Positions 14,780 through 15,263 of a DNA stretch of 15,263 bases are shown here, in pieces. How positions within the stretch are numbered: the stretch's first letter is position 1; each line of letters starts with the position of its first letter. Source of the stretch: Desulfobacteraceae bacterium. Lineage in GTDB: Bacteria > Desulfobacterota > Desulfobacteria > Desulfobacterales > JAABSP01. A model generated the notes under the pieces. The model was not told the DNA's origin. It did no database searches and was given only the letters and a program-made list of their open reading frames with translations. Both the position numbers and the translations under genes were made by a program. The stretch covers positions 1 to 15,263 of the forward strand of contig JAABTE010000023.1 of NCBI GenBank assembly GCA_011390035.1. Reading direction: 5' to 3'.

Positions 14780-15260
14780 TCCCCCGGCTGACGGCTTCGG
14801 CCGTCAGCGCCCCGGCGATGGCCAGGCTCTCCATGTCAAGATACCGCTGCGCCCGTCGCTGAAACAGCAGGGCGCAGCGGGCGGGGAACATCTCGTCCGC
14901 GTCGTTGAAGAGCAGCAGGGCCGGCAGGTCCGGCAGCACCGGCAATACCCGTGTCAGGTCATAGGGAAAATCGGCATCCGGCGGCCCGGCGCCAAGGGCG
15001 TCCGCGGCCCGGGCCAGGTCCGAAACGCGGCCGGCGCCGGCGGCCGCGATCGCCCCCTCGACGTTGCTGGCGTAATAGCCCACCAGGGGGCCGGCGTCCT
15101 TGAAATCCCGGTATGCGGTCCATTCCCGGTCCCGCCGGTCCCGGTTCGCCCCCGCCGCCTTGCCGGCCGCCGGTTCCGGGGCCACGCCGGCCGTTGCTTC
15201 CCCGGTCACGCCGGTCGCCGGTTCTGCGGCCACGCCGGCCGTTGCTTCCGCGGCCGACAT
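14736..15260 (-). CDS. DUF3786-like protein with repeat-bearing N-terminus (5' end near or beyond window edge)
   Basis: This is a 174-residue reading frame. The core (~45-160) resembles the DUF3786 family of anaerobes: a LPVLPDLPALLLFNDADEMF stretch, then PARCALLFQRRA and RYLDMESLAIAGALTAE. The family's function is not established, and the assignment is from memory of this pattern. The N-terminal ~40 residues are an Ala/Gly/Glu/Val-rich run built from four 8-residue units (EATAGVAA, EPATGVTG, EATAGVAP, EPAAGKAA), followed by a charged RDRRDRE linker. The ATG at 15260 sits directly before the repeat and is plausible, but the frame stays open to the window edge, so an upstream start is possible. 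The last ~14 codons overlap the end of the acyl-CoA synthetase gene on the other strand and look non-conserved. Confidence 0.65.
   Translation of the reverse strand: MSAAEATAGVAAEPATGVTGEATAGVAPEPAAGKAAGANRDRRDREWTAYRDFKDAGPLVGYYASNVEGAIAAAGAGRVSDLARAADALGAGPPDADFPYDLTRVLPVLPDLPALLLFNDADEMFPARCALLFQRRAQRYLDMESLAIAGALTAEAVSRGITPRTSRRSARHTG
14787..14808 (+). terminator. UUCG tetraloop hairpin just after the acyl-CoA synthetase gene
   Basis: A perfect 9-bp stem (GCTGACGGC with GCCGTCAGC) is closed by the loop TTCG, with a C-G closing pair, the very stable cUUCGg type. It starts 8 bases after the stop codon. No T-run follows, so it is not a classical intrinsic terminator. It may still stabilise the 3' end or aid termination. 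It lies within the coding sequence of the convergent DUF3786-like gene. Confidence 0.4.
15157..15252 (-). repeat. 24-bp in-frame tandem repeat, four units
   Basis: Four consecutive 24-bp units run at 15157-15180, 15181-15204, 15205-15228 and 15229-15252. The second and fourth are identical over their first 21 bases (15181-15201 and 15229-15249). The first and third resemble each other, so the array looks like two copies of a 48-bp unit. The period is a multiple of three, and each unit encodes eight residues with an ExAxGV-like pattern. Confidence 0.75.
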
Positions 15261-15263
15261 CAG

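Noticed and set aside
1..15263. Mobile elements, CRISPR arrays, tRNA or rRNA genes
   Set aside because: No transposase or integrase, regularly spaced repeat-spacer pattern, tRNA cloverleaf or rRNA-like stretch was found. The only repeats are the MCP tips, the 24-bp coding repeat and the short operator-like motifs.

Overview
The window is GC-rich and gene-dense. It looks like the chromosome of an anaerobic delta-proteobacterium (Desulfobacterota, possibly near Desulfobacteraceae). This assignment is an inference from the variant receptor signalling tip, the DUF3786-like gene, the FAA1-type acyl-CoA synthetase and the overall base composition. No rRNA, tRNA, CRISPR array, transposase or phage gene was seen.

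Layout. Bases 1-684 (+) hold the C-terminal half of an NADP-type glutamate dehydrogenase, cut by the window edge. It is followed by a strong hairpin in the short gap before a convergent cluster. Bases 739-12820 (-) are one compact eight-gene run. In transcription order it encodes: a REC / pseudo-REC / PP2C-phosphatase / HATPase-kinase protein, a STAS antagonist, a CheA hybrid kinase with two CheW-like domains and a C-terminal receiver, CheW, two transmembrane methyl-accepting chemotaxis proteins (MCPs), CheB and CheR. Four junctions are ATGA stop/start overlaps and the other three gaps are 2-28 bases, so the run is almost certainly one operon. Bases 12821-12985 are an AT-rich divergent promoter region. 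Bases 12986-14779 (+) encode a long-chain acyl-CoA synthetase. The right edge holds a convergent DUF3786-like protein on the minus strand, with a 24-bp tandem repeat at its N-terminus.

How the genes work together. The two membrane receptors, CheW and CheA should form a sensory array, with CheR and CheB providing methylation adaptation. The run has no stand-alone CheY, CheZ, CheC, CheD or flagellar gene. The only receivers are in CheB, at the C-terminus of CheA, and at the N-terminus of the phosphatase/kinase protein. The simplest reading is that CheA phosphorylates that receiver. The phosphatase and kinase domains behind it would then set the phosphorylation state of the STAS protein encoded next door. 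This would be a chemosensory system whose output is a partner switch (as in RsbU/RsbW/RsbV or Pseudomonas HsbR/HsbA) rather than a flagellar switch. The final target is not visible here.
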